A stretch of DNA of 54,132 nt. Source: Pauljensenia sp. GTDB lineage: Bacteria; Actinomycetota; Actinomycetes; Actinomycetales; Actinomycetaceae. Below, in pieces: positions 25,706-34,877 of this stretch. The notes beneath the pieces are model-generated. The model was not told the DNA's origin and did not search any database. It saw nothing but the letters and a program-made list of their open reading frames with translations. A program made the translations under genes and the position numbers. Position 1 is the stretch's first letter; the number at the start of each line of letters is the position of its first letter. The stretch covers positions 1-54,132 of the forward strand of contig JASBZF010000001.1 of the NCBI GenBank assembly GCA_029983625.1, written 5' to 3'.

Positions 25706-27051
25706 TGAGCACCCCGATTTTCCACGCAGCGAACGGCGCGCCTATCGACGCCGACGAGATCCCCGAAGTCATGACGCAAGGCGGTGACTGGGCTGACGTT
25801 CTCAACGAGATCGAAAAGATTTCCTCGGAACGTATCGTTGTCAACATGGGTCCCGTCCACCCTTCAACTCACGGGGTTCTTCGTCTCATTCTTGAACTCG
25901 ATGGAGAAACAGTCCGCGAGACCCGCGTTGATACCGGATACCTGCACACCGGTATCGAAAAGACGATGGAATACCGTACCTGGACCCAGGGAACAACCCT
26001 GTGTACTCGCATGGACTACGTCGCTCCTTTCTTCCAGGAAGTCGCCTACTGTCTCGCCGTTGAAAAGCTCCTCGGTGTCACCGACGAGATCCCTGAACGC
26101 GCCAACCTGATCCGCGTGCTCATGATGGAACTCAACCGCATCGCTTCCCACCTTGTTGCGATCGGTTCAACCGGTAACGAGATGGGTGCGACGACACTCA
26201 TGACGATCGCTTTCCGTGGACGTGAGGAGATCCTGAGAATCTTTGAACGCATCACGGGTCTGCGTATGAATCACGCCTATATTCGACCCGGCGGTGTCGC
26301 CCAGGATATCGGTGAAGGCACACTCGACTACATCCGTGAGCTTCTTCCCAAAGCGCGTCGCGATATCGGTGAGCTTGAGGACATCACCAAGGAAAACCCG
26401 ATCTTCAAGAAGCGTTTGTGTGATGTAGCGGTGATGCCGCTATCGGCACTTATGGCGCTCGGCACTACCGGACCGGGTCTGCGTGCCGCAGGTCTGCCTC
26501 TCGATATGCGTAAGTCGCAGCCCTACTGCGGCTACGAGCACTTCGATTTTGATATTCCCGTGCGCGATAAATCCGATGTCTACAACCGCACGATGGTTCG
26601 TTTCGACGAGTGCTACCAATCCTTGCGCATCATCTATCAGGTGCTCGATCGCCTTCAGGCTACCGAGGGCGCACCCGTTATGATTGCCGACCCGCATATT
26701 GCCTGGCCTGCGCAACTGTCTGTCGCCACCGACGGTCAAGGCAATTCTCTTGAACACATCCGCGAAATTATGGGGACTTCGATGGAGTCGCTCATTCATC
26801 ACTTCAAGCTCGTGACCGAGGGCTTTACTGTCCCGGCTGGGCAGGTCTACCAGACGGTCGAGCATGCGAAGGGTATCCTCGGTGTGCATCTCGTCTCTGA
26901 TGGGGGAACCCGTCCCTTCCGGGCACACTTTAGGGATCCTTCTTTCGCGAATCTTCAGTCTTTGGCCATGATGACCGAGGGCGGCCAGCTGGCCGATGTT
27001 GTTGTCTCCTTGGCCGCTATCGATCCGGTCCTGGGAGGTGTTGATCGATGA
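25705..27051 (+). CDS. nuoD: NADH-quinone oxidoreductase subunit D
   Basis: 49-kDa type subunit that forms the quinone-binding pocket with NuoB. It shows MGPVHPSTHGVLRLILELDGE, GYLHTGIEKTMEYR, RIASHLVAIGS, YIRPGGVAQD and a C-terminal DPVLGGVDR. At 448 aa the protein has a short N-terminal extension. Overlaps both neighbours, so translation is coupled. Confidence 0.96.
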   Translation: MSTPIFHAANGAPIDADEIPEVMTQGGDWADVLNEIEKISSERIVVNMGPVHPSTHGVLRLILELDGETVRETRVDTGYLHTGIEKTMEYRTWTQGTTLCTRMDYVAPFFQEVAYCLAVEKLLGVTDEIPERANLIRVLMMELNRIASHLVAIGSTGNEMGATTLMTIAFRGREEILRIFERITGLRMNHAYIRPGGVAQDIGEGTLDYIRELLPKARRDIGELEDITKENPIFKKRLCDVAVMPLSALMALGTTGPGLRAAGLPLDMRKSQPYCGYEHFDFDIPVRDKSDVYNRTMVRFDECYQSLRIIYQVLDRLQATEGAPVMIADPHIAWPAQLSVATDGQGNSLEHIREIMGTSMESLIHHFKLVTEGFTVPAGQVYQTVEHAKGILGVHLVSDGGTRPFRAHFRDPSFANLQSLAMMTEGGQLADVVVSLAAIDPVLGGVDR

Positions 27052-27761
27052 GTTTTTCTCCCGAAATTGAAGCCCGTTTACGTGCAGATTCCGCTGAAAT
27101 TATTTCGCGCTATCCAAGCGGTCATGCTCGTTCAGCGATGCTGCCGATGCTCCACCTCGTTCAGTCGGTGGACGGCTACGTGAGCCCGGATGGTATTGCA
27201 TTCATCGCCGAAGTCCTGGAGGTCTCGCGCGCTGAAGTGAGCGCCGTAGCAACCTTCTACACTCAGTACAAACGTCATCCCAACGGGGACTATCTCGTGG
27301 GCGTATGCACGAACGCGCTGTGTGCCGTTATGGGCGGTGATGATATTTGGGATGCTGTTTCTGAACGTCTGGGCATAGGTTCAGACGAGACGAGCGAATC
27401 CGGCAAGATCACCCTCGAACGTATCGAATGCAACGCGGCCTGTGATTACGCGCCGGTCGTGATGGTGAACTGGGAGTTTTTCGACAATCAGAGCCCAGAA
27501 TCTGCGCTCGCCCTCGTGGACGATATCGAGGCCGGTCGTCCGGTACATCCGACGCGCGGTGCCGATGTTGCGCCCACTTTCAAAGAGGTTGAGCGCACCT
27601 TGGCGGGATTCCTCGACGGTCATGAAAACGAAGGCCCCTCTGCGGGCGAGCCGAGTCTTTTGGGACTGAAACTCGCTGCCGCTCAGGGCTGGACCGAACC
27701 GGTCGCCGTCAATTTACCACATGACGAGGGCGACACCACCGAGGGAGGTGCGCAGGCATGA
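27048..27761 (+). CDS. nuoE: NADH-quinone oxidoreductase subunit E
   Basis: Thioredoxin-fold subunit with the N1a [2Fe-2S] cluster. Ligands are CTNALC and CNAACDYAP. The N-terminal helix bundle reads SGHARSAMLPMLHLVQ. At 237 aa it has a longer C-terminal tail than the usual about 170-aa NuoE; the tail (after about residue 175) is not conserved to my eye. Overlaps nuoF by 4 bp. Confidence 0.95.
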   Translation: MSFSPEIEARLRADSAEIISRYPSGHARSAMLPMLHLVQSVDGYVSPDGIAFIAEVLEVSRAEVSAVATFYTQYKRHPNGDYLVGVCTNALCAVMGGDDIWDAVSERLGIGSDETSESGKITLERIECNAACDYAPVVMVNWEFFDNQSPESALALVDDIEAGRPVHPTRGADVAPTFKEVERTLAGFLDGHENEGPSAGEPSLLGLKLAAAQGWTEPVAVNLPHDEGDTTEGGAQA

Positions 27762-29059
27762 CATCATTTGCTGCACCGGGGGTTCTCACCCCGATTGTGT
27801 CGAAGGGCTGGGACGAGGAACGTTCCTGGACCCTTGAGTCCTATCTCAAGCGCGGAGGCTATGAGGGTCTTAAACGCGCGAACACGATGGAAGCAGCCGA
27901 TATCGTGGCCGAGGTGAAAGCTTCGGGGCTGCGTGGTCGAGGCGGCGCAGGCTTCCCGACCGGCCTCAAGTGGTCTTTCCTCCCGCCTGACGACGGTTTG
28001 CCCCGCTATCTTGTTGTGAATGCGGACGAGTCCGAGCCGGGCACCTGTAAAGACATTCCCACAATCATGGCGAATCCGCACATCCTCATCGAGGGCGTTG
28101 CGATTACGAGCCGTGCGATCAACTGCACACATGCCTTCATCTATCTGCGTGGCGAAGTCGTACACGTGTACCGTCGCCTTCTTGCGGCGATTAAAGAAGC
28201 AAGCGAAGCGGGCATTCTCGGCGATCTGAAGATCACCGCACATGCGGGTGCCGGAGCCTACATCTGCGGTGAGGAATCTGCGCTCCTTGATTCCCTTGAG
28301 GGACGACGCGGGCACCCGCGCATCAAGCCTCCTTTCCCTGCGGTCGCGGGCCTGTATGCGCGTCCCACGGTTGTCAACAACGTGGAATCGATCTGCCAGG
28401 TGTCGGGTATTTTCCGCAACTCTGCGCAGTGGTATGCGTCAATGGGCACTGAAAAGTCGAAGGGCCACGGTCTCTTCTCGATTTCAGGTCACGTGAAAAA
28501 CCCAGGACAGTTCGAAGCTCCCTTCGGGATCACCATGCGTGAACTCATTGAGATGGCGGGCGGAATCCGCGAGGGGCACACCCTGAAGTTCTGGACTCCG
28601 GGTGGTTCTTCAACACCGCTTTTCACCGAGGCTGAGCTGGATACCCCACTCGATTACGAGTCGGTGGGGGCTGCGGGTTCAATGCTTGCGACCCGGGCTT
28701 TGCAAGTCTTCGATGAGACCACTTCGGTGGTGCGTGTGATCGCCCGCTGGGCTGAGTTCTACCAGCATGAGTCCTGTGGGAAATGTACTCCGTGCCGTGA
28801 AGGCACCTACTGGATTAAACAGATCATGTTCCGCCTCGAAAAAGGTCAGGGCCTCCCCGGAGATGTGGATCTTCTCGACGAGATCGCGCATAACATTGCG
28901 GGTCGCAGTTTCTGTCCTCTCGGTGATGCGGCGGCTACACCGATCATGTCCGGTATTCAGCGTTTCCGTGAAGAGTTCGAAGCCGGTCTCACCACGCCTG
29001 CACGGGAACTCTTCCCCTATGAGGCATCCGCCGTCTACGCGCGAGGAGGTGTCCGATGA
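27758..29059 (+). CDS. nuoF: NADH-quinone oxidoreductase subunit F
   Basis: NADH- and FMN-binding subunit. Visible motifs are GRGGAGFPTGLKW (FMN/NADH), NADESEPGTCKD, GAGAYICGEESAL, and the N3 [4Fe-4S] ligands in ESCGKCTPCREGT plus SFCPLGDAA. At 433 aa it is complete. It overlaps nuoG by 4 bp. Confidence 0.96.
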   Translation: MTSFAAPGVLTPIVSKGWDEERSWTLESYLKRGGYEGLKRANTMEAADIVAEVKASGLRGRGGAGFPTGLKWSFLPPDDGLPRYLVVNADESEPGTCKDIPTIMANPHILIEGVAITSRAINCTHAFIYLRGEVVHVYRRLLAAIKEASEAGILGDLKITAHAGAGAYICGEESALLDSLEGRRGHPRIKPPFPAVAGLYARPTVVNNVESICQVSGIFRNSAQWYASMGTEKSKGHGLFSISGHVKNPGQFEAPFGITMRELIEMAGGIREGHTLKFWTPGGSSTPLFTEAELDTPLDYESVGAAGSMLATRALQVFDETTSVVRVIARWAEFYQHESCGKCTPCREGTYWIKQIMFRLEKGQGLPGDVDLLDEIAHNIAGRSFCPLGDAAATPIMSGIQRFREEFEAGLTTPARELFPYEASAVYARGGVR

Positions 29060-31623
29060 GCGACGCTCCCCAGTTGATTGACGTCACCATCGATGACGTC
29101 CAGGTGAGCGTCCCTGCGGGTACGCTCGTCATCAGAGCCGCAGAGAAAGTGGGAATCCGTATCCCGCGTTTCTGCGATCATCCACTGCTCAAGCCGGTGG
29201 CTGCATGTCGCCAGTGCCTCGTTGAGGTCGGTATGCCTGACCGCAACACCGGTGAGCTGCGTTTTCTGCCGAAGCCGCAACCGGCCTGCGCGCAGACGGT
29301 CACCCCCGGCATGGTGGTGAAGACGCAGTTCACTTCCGAGGTGGCTGAGCGCGCCCAGAAGGGCGTCATGGAGTTCCTTCTCATCAACCATCCTCTTGAC
29401 TGCCCGATCTGCGATAAGGGTGGTGAGTGCCCGCTGCAGAACCAGGCGATGACCGAAGGGCGTGCGACTTCGCGTTTCGCCGATGCCAAGCGCACGTACC
29501 GTAAACCCCTGCGTCTGACCAGCCAGATTCTCCTGGACCGTGATCGCTGTATCCTGTGTCAGCGCTGCGTGCGTTTCGGTAAGGAAATCTCCGGTGATGT
29601 CTTCATTGATCTTCAGGGTCGTGGCGGCGGTACCGCGCCGACGGACGATCACTATTTCATGGCGGAGCAGATCGGTGGCTTTGACACTTCGACTCTCGGC
29701 TATCACGATCCGAAGGCAAAAGACCTGGGCACAGCGGGCATTTGCGGTCCTTACGGTGAGGCCGGGATTATTGGTTCGGTGAACGAGGGCGAGTTAGGGC
29801 CTGTGGATCTGGATCAGTCGGGTCGAGCTTTTGCCTCGTATTTCTCGGGCAACATCGTCCAGATCTGCCCGGTGGGCGCGCTCACTGCCTCTTCGTATCG
29901 TTTCCGTGCTCGTCCTTTCGACCTCGTATCGACCGACTCTGTCACCGAGCATGACGCTTCGGGTTCTGCGATCCGCGTTGATATCCGTCGAGGTGAGGTT
30001 GTGCGTCGGATGGCGGGTAACGATCCGGAAGTGAATGAGGAGTGGATCACCGATAAAGATCGCTTCGCTTTCACTTGGGACAGGGAATCGCGTCTTCGCA
30101 CGCCGCTGGTTCGCGTTGATGGTGAACTTGTGCCGACCTCCTGGTCGGATGCTCTTGACCGGGTTCGCGCCGGTCTTCAGGAGGCTTCGGGTGAGGTCGG
30201 TTTCCTCCCCGGTGGACGCCTCTCCTTCGAGGATGCTTGGGCTTGGGGTAAGTTCGCTCGAAGCGTTGTCGGCTCAGACTCCATTGACTTCCGTTCGCGT
30301 CCTGTTTCTCAGGAGGAGCGTTCTTTCCTCGCTGCCCGTGTTGCGGGTTCTGGTTTAGGAGTCACCTATTCCGATGTCGAGAAGGCCGGTCATGTCCTTC
30401 TCGTTGCCTTTGAACCTGAAGATGAGCTCGGTGCGCTTTTCTTGCGTCTGCGTAAGGGAGTGCGTGCCGGGACTGTCACGGTATCGACGATTTCTCCCTT
30501 CACTTCTCGTGGTTGTGCCAAGCTTTCAGCGCAGCTCCTGCGGGCCGCGCCGGGCACCGAAGCTGAGGTTGTCGCTTCGATTTGTGCCGAGGGCGCAAAT
30601 GCAGAGCTTGCCTCTTCGCTGACGGGGGGCATCATCCTCGTCGGTGAGCGCGCTGCGGCTGCTCCGGGCCTTCTGAGCGCTGTTGTTGCGCTGGCAGAGC
30701 GCACGGGTGCGCGGCTTCAGTGGGTTCCGCGTCGCGCCGGTGATCGCGGTGCCCTTGAAGCGGGTCTGCTACCCGGACTCCTTCCTTTCGGTCGTCCGCT
30801 TTCTGAGGAGTCGGCTCGCGCGTCTCTTGGCTGGAAGAAACTGCCGACGACTCGTGGGCGCGATGTGAATGAACAGCTTGCAGGTGCCCTGGATGGCAGT
30901 GTTGGTGCTCTGGTCGTGGGCGGTGTTGATCTACGCGACTTTGAAGATCCAGCTGGCGCTCTTCGTGCTTTGGAAGCTGTTCCTTTCCTCGTTTCTGTCG
31001 AGGTGTGTTCTTCCGATGTCACCGAACTGGCCGATGTTGTCCTTCCCGTTGCGCCGCCGCTGGAAAAGAACGGCACTTTCATTAACTGGGAAGGTCGCCT
31101 CCGTCCTTTCGGCCAGGCTGTGTCCGCGCGTTCACTCACCGATCGCGATGTTTTCGCTCAGCTTGCTCAGGAGTTCGGTGTTGACTTAGGTGTTGGAACC
31201 TTAACGGACCTGTATGACGAGGTGAATCCGCTCATCACCTGGAGCGGTGTGCGTGAAACCTTTGCTGCATGTGCTGCTCCAGCACCAACCCCGGTCGGGG
31301 AGGGGCAGGCAATCCTTGCGACGCACAAACTCATGCTCGATGCGGGACGTCTCCAAAACGCTGCTCCTTGGCTTTCCGATGCTGCGCGCAGGCCGGTCGC
31401 CCTCGTTTCAGCCGCTACTCTCGAAGCGCTGGGCTTAGCTTCCGGCGCTGAACTGGTTCTCGCTACCGAACGCGGCACACTCACACTGCCCGCGCAGATC
31501 GCGGATCTGCCTGAGCGTGTTGTGTGGGTCCCCGAATGTTCGCGTGGTTCCCTCGTCCATCAGTCACTGGGTACCGCCGGTACCGTCGTGACTCTCAGCG
31601 CTACAGGGGAGGTGGCCCGGTGA
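29056..31623 (+). CDS. nuoG: NADH-quinone oxidoreductase subunit G
   Basis: Largest peripheral subunit, 855 aa. The N-terminal ferredoxin domain has FCDHPLLKPVAACRQC; the [4Fe-4S] N5 ligands are in NHPLDCPICDKGGECPLQ; N4-type ligands are in DRCILCQRCVRF and QICPVGALT. A molybdopterin-oxidoreductase-like domain follows. It is probably degenerate, as in all NuoG, since no cofactor ligand stands out. It overlaps nuoH (GTGA). Confidence 0.95.
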   Translation: MSDAPQLIDVTIDDVQVSVPAGTLVIRAAEKVGIRIPRFCDHPLLKPVAACRQCLVEVGMPDRNTGELRFLPKPQPACAQTVTPGMVVKTQFTSEVAERAQKGVMEFLLINHPLDCPICDKGGECPLQNQAMTEGRATSRFADAKRTYRKPLRLTSQILLDRDRCILCQRCVRFGKEISGDVFIDLQGRGGGTAPTDDHYFMAEQIGGFDTSTLGYHDPKAKDLGTAGICGPYGEAGIIGSVNEGELGPVDLDQSGRAFASYFSGNIVQICPVGALTASSYRFRARPFDLVSTDSVTEHDASGSAIRVDIRRGEVVRRMAGNDPEVNEEWITDKDRFAFTWDRESRLRTPLVRVDGELVPTSWSDALDRVRAGLQEASGEVGFLPGGRLSFEDAWAWGKFARSVVGSDSIDFRSRPVSQEERSFLAARVAGSGLGVTYSDVEKAGHVLLVAFEPEDELGALFLRLRKGVRAGTVTVSTISPFTSRGCAKLSAQLLRAAPGTEAEVVASICAEGANAELASSLTGGIILVGERAAAAPGLLSAVVALAERTGARLQWVPRRAGDRGALEAGLLPGLLPFGRPLSEESARASLGWKKLPTTRGRDVNEQLAGALDGSVGALVVGGVDLRDFEDPAGALRALEAVPFLVSVEVCSSDVTELADVVLPVAPPLEKNGTFINWEGRLRPFGQAVSARSLTDRDVFAQLAQEFGVDLGVGTLTDLYDEVNPLITWSGVRETFAACAAPAPTPVGEGQAILATHKLMLDAGRLQNAAPWLSDAARRPVALVSAATLEALGLASGAELVLATERGTLTLPAQIADLPERVVWVPECSRGSLVHQSLGTAGTVVTLSATGEVAR

Positions 31624-32930
31624 ATCTTCTGCTTGCCGCGGTGCCCGATTACACCGCTTCTGACTTCTCCGAGGAAACGTGGTGGCTGACGCTCATCAAA
31701 GCGGTGTTCATCATCGTTTTCCTCATCCTGAACGTTCTGCTTGCCCTGTGGGTGGAACGTCGAGGTCTTGGTCGTATGCAGACCCGTCCCGGTCCGAATG
31801 TTGCCGGTCCTTTGGGGCTCCTCCAGGCGATCGCTGACGCGGGCAAGCTGCTCTTTAAAGAGGACATGTGGACGAGGCGCTCCGATAAGTTCCTCTACTT
31901 CCTCGCACCCGCAATCGCAGCTTTCTCTGCTTTCAGCGTGTTCGCGGTCATCCCCTTGGGGCCGAACGTGAACCTTTTTGGACATTCAAGTCCCCTTCAG
32001 CTGGCGGACATGCCGGTCGCAACGCTGTACATCCTTGCGATTACCTCGCTCGGCCTGTATGGCGTGGTCCTGGGAGGCTGGTCTACGCGCTCGACTCTTC
32101 CGCTTTATGGTGCGGTTCGTTCCTCCGCTCAGGTGATCTCTTACGAACTCGCAATGGGGATGGCGCTCGTTTCGGTATTCCTCATGTCGGGAACCATGTC
32201 CACTTCACAGATCGTTGCCGCTCAGGGGCAGATCTGGTGGGTGGTTCCGCTGATTCCCGCCTTCGTGGTGTACTGCATCAGCGCGACGGGTGAGGTGAAC
32301 CGTCTTCCCTTCGATTTGCCAGAAGCCGAGGGCGAGCTCGTCGCCGGTCACATGACCGAATACTCTTCGATGAAGTTTGGCTGGTACTACCTGTCCGAGT
32401 ACGTCAATATGCTGAACGTCTCGGCAGTTGCGACAACAATGTTCCTCGGTGGGTGGCACGCGCCCTGGCCTTTCTCTCACATCACCTTCCTGAACGATGG
32501 GTGGTGGGGCATCCTGTGGTTCTTCCTCAAGATGTGGTTCTTCATGTTCCTCCTCATCTGGACTCGCGCTACGCTCTTGCGTTTCCGCTACGACCAGTTC
32601 ATGTCGCTCGGATGGAAGTGGCTGATGCCGATCGCGCTGGCGTGGATTGTTGCCGTCGCCGTCATCCGTGGCATCACGGCATGGGTTGAGGTGTCTTTGC
32701 CGATTCTTGGTTGTGTGATCGTGGCCGTCTTTGCCCTGATGATGCTCGTCATGTGGATTGGTGACAAGCGCGTCGCAGAGTCTGAAACATCCCCAGCGGA
32801 TGAGGAGTACACCGGCTTCGCCGATGGCTTCCCCGTTCCGCCTTTGCCAGGCCAGCAGCCCGTTACTTCGCTGCGAGCACCCCGAGCACCGATCGACGCG
32901 ACCGCCTCGAAGGAGGGAAGCGATGAGTAA
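31620..32930 (+). CDS. nuoH: NADH-quinone oxidoreductase subunit H
   Basis: Membrane subunit that forms the quinone entry site with NuoB and NuoD. It has WVERRGLGRMQTRPGPNVAGPLGLLQAIADAGKLLFKED and NRLPFDLPEAEGELVAGHMTEYSSMKFG, both diagnostic. The start is a GTG at 31620 that overlaps the nuoG stop; the open frame upstream to 31524 lies within nuoG. At 436 aa it has a cytoplasmic tail of about 50 residues. It overlaps nuoI by 8 bp. Confidence 0.95.
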   Translation: MNLLLAAVPDYTASDFSEETWWLTLIKAVFIIVFLILNVLLALWVERRGLGRMQTRPGPNVAGPLGLLQAIADAGKLLFKEDMWTRRSDKFLYFLAPAIAAFSAFSVFAVIPLGPNVNLFGHSSPLQLADMPVATLYILAITSLGLYGVVLGGWSTRSTLPLYGAVRSSAQVISYELAMGMALVSVFLMSGTMSTSQIVAAQGQIWWVVPLIPAFVVYCISATGEVNRLPFDLPEAEGELVAGHMTEYSSMKFGWYYLSEYVNMLNVSAVATTMFLGGWHAPWPFSHITFLNDGWWGILWFFLKMWFFMFLLIWTRATLLRFRYDQFMSLGWKWLMPIALAWIVAVAVIRGITAWVEVSLPILGCVIVAVFALMMLVMWIGDKRVAESETSPADEEYTGFADGFPVPPLPGQQPVTSLRAPRAPIDATASKEGSDE

Positions 32931-33585
32931 GAAGTCCCCCGATAAGGACGCTCCGATGCGTTTTGAACACGACCCGAAGGGCCCGATCGCGGAGTTCTTT
33001 GCTCCCGTTGCCGGTTACGGCATCACGATCTCCTCTTTCTTCCGGCCCACGGTTACCGAGCAATACCCGCGTGAACCTGCCCGTGTTCAGCCTAGGTTCC
33101 ACGGTCGCCACCAGCTGAACCGTTATGCGGACGGTCTGGAAAAATGCATTGGGTGCGAGCTGTGCGCCTGGGCTTGCCCTGCTGACGCAATCCTCGTCGA
33201 GGCCGCTTCGAATACTCCCGAGGCACAGTATTCACCCGGTGAACGTTTCGGAAATGTCTACCAGATCAACTATCTGCGCTGCATTTTCTGCGGAATGTGC
33301 ATCGAAGCGTGTCCGACCCGCGCCCTGACGATGAGCAACGACTTTGAACTTGCCGTTTATGATCGCGCTTCGGATATTTATGAGAAGCAAGATCTGCTCG
33401 TCCCGCTGAGCGAAGGGATGTTGGCTCCACCGCATCCGATGGTGGAGGGCCTGTCCGATGGTGATTACTATCGCGGCGAGGTCACTGCTTCGACCCGCGA
33501 ACAAATCGAATGGGTCAAAGAGCACAGGCCCGAAGACCCGAGCTTGGCCTGCGCTGAATCCGCCCTCAAGGAGGTGGGTCGATGA
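32923..33585 (+). CDS. nuoI: NADH-quinone oxidoreductase subunit I
   Basis: Ferredoxin-like subunit with clusters N6a and N6b. Two four-cysteine motifs are CIGCELCAWACPADAI and CIFCGMCIEACPTRAL. GGAGGGAAGCG precedes the ATG at 32923, giving 220 aa. It overlaps nuoH at its start and nuoJ at its end. Confidence 0.96.
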   Translation: MSKKSPDKDAPMRFEHDPKGPIAEFFAPVAGYGITISSFFRPTVTEQYPREPARVQPRFHGRHQLNRYADGLEKCIGCELCAWACPADAILVEAASNTPEAQYSPGERFGNVYQINYLRCIFCGMCIEACPTRALTMSNDFELAVYDRASDIYEKQDLLVPLSEGMLAPPHPMVEGLSDGDYYRGEVTASTREQIEWVKEHRPEDPSLACAESALKEVGR

Positions 33586-34568
33586 ATCTGTTGAGCACCT
33601 GGCCGCCAATGGCCTCGACGGGCGAAGCGGTACTCTTCACGTGTACGGCAATCGCCATGATTGCATGTGCCCTCGGAGTCCTTTTCTTTAAGAAGGCTGC
33701 GTACTCGGCGATCTGTATGGTCGGCGTCATGCTCGGACTTGCGGTCCTCTACCTCACACAGTCCGCCCCCTTCCTTGGTGTCGTCCAAATCGTCGTCTAC
33801 ACGGGCGCGATCATGATGCTTTTCCTCTTCGTCATCATGATGATCGGTATCGGTGCCACCGATGATTACGCGACACAATCACGCGGCACAATTGTTGCTG
33901 CCGTCCTCGCAGGTTGTGGTCTTTTCATCATCCTCGCTGCAGCCGTCGGTCATACGGCGTTCTCCGGGGCTTCGGTGCTCGCCGGACTCACTGCGGCAGC
34001 ACAGGTTGATCCCTATTCTGATGAACCGATTACTGCCCTCGCTGAAACTCTTTTTGCTGAGCACTGGTTGACGATGGAAATCTCTGGCGCACTGCTCATC
34101 ACGGCGGCTATTGGCGCGATGCTCCTGACTCATACGGATCGTCTCGGACCGAAGGCCACCCAGGCGGAGACCGCCAAAGCTAAGATGCGTGCCTTCGCGC
34201 AGTCGGGGCGTCGTATCGGCCAGCTTCCCGCTCCGGGTGTGTACGCGCACTCGAACGCGGCGGATGTTCCCGCGATCTCGGGTGAAACCCTTACCCCGGT
34301 CGCTGAATCCGTGCCCCGTGTGATTCGCGCCCGAGGGATGGAGCGTTCTCTCGATCAGGTTGATTCCGAAGTCGCTCAGTCGCTTCTGCTCGCGCGCAGC
34401 GGCGATGTCATCGACTCTCCCTTTGCACCAGAGGCTTCTGCGGCCGTCCCGCGTTCGGGATCTTGGGGAATGCCCGGTCCGGCTGCTCCGACCGGCCTCG
34501 ATCAGCCGCTTGCGCCCGTCATCGACGAGGCCGAGGGCCTTGCGACCATCCAGGAGGAGGAGAAGTGA
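33582..34568 (+). CDS. nuoJ: NADH-quinone oxidoreductase subunit J
   Basis: Membrane subunit with five helices in residues about 10-185; VVYTGAIMMLFLFVIMMIGI is the family signature. After the last helix a hydrophilic tail of about 135 residues follows, rich in Ala, Pro and Ser (for example SGDVIDSPFAPEASAAVPR). Bacterial NuoJ is usually 165-280 aa, so 328 aa is long. The nuoK start (GTG) overlaps its stop. Confidence 0.94.
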   Translation: MNLLSTWPPMASTGEAVLFTCTAIAMIACALGVLFFKKAAYSAICMVGVMLGLAVLYLTQSAPFLGVVQIVVYTGAIMMLFLFVIMMIGIGATDDYATQSRGTIVAAVLAGCGLFIILAAAVGHTAFSGASVLAGLTAAAQVDPYSDEPITALAETLFAEHWLTMEISGALLITAAIGAMLLTHTDRLGPKATQAETAKAKMRAFAQSGRRIGQLPAPGVYAHSNAADVPAISGETLTPVAESVPRVIRARGMERSLDQVDSEVAQSLLLARSGDVIDSPFAPEASAAVPRSGSWGMPGPAAPTGLDQPLAPVIDEAEGLATIQEEEK

Positions 34569-34864
34569 GTCTGTCCTGGTACATCATCCTCGCGGGGATA
34601 CTCTTCGTGATCGGTGCCATCACTGTTCTTGTGCGCCGCTCAGCGATTATTTCGCTTATGGGCGTTGAACTCATGCTGAACTCCGCGAACCTCGTGTTCG
34701 TGACTTTCGCGAGGATCCTCGGCGATGTGAACGGTGAAATCATGGCTTTTTTCGTCATGATCGTTGCCGCTGCTGAAGTGGTCGTCGGCCTGGCGATTAT
34801 TGTGTCCATCTTTAAGTCGCGCTCCACTACGAGCGTTGACGACGTTAACCTGCTCAAGCACTGA
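34565..34864 (+). CDS. nuoK: NADH-quinone oxidoreductase subunit K
   Basis: Three-helix antiporter-type membrane subunit, 99 aa, related to MrpC. It shows RSAIISLMGVELMLNSANLVFV with the conserved membrane glutamate, then FFVMIVAAAEVVVGLAIIV with the second. Starts with GTG inside the nuoJ stop (GTGA). A longer frame upstream is part of nuoJ DNA. Confidence 0.95.
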   Translation: MSLSWYIILAGILFVIGAITVLVRRSAIISLMGVELMLNSANLVFVTFARILGDVNGEIMAFFVMIVAAAEVVVGLAIIVSIFKSRSTTSVDDVNLLKH

Positions 34865-34877
34865 GGGAGGAAGAAGA

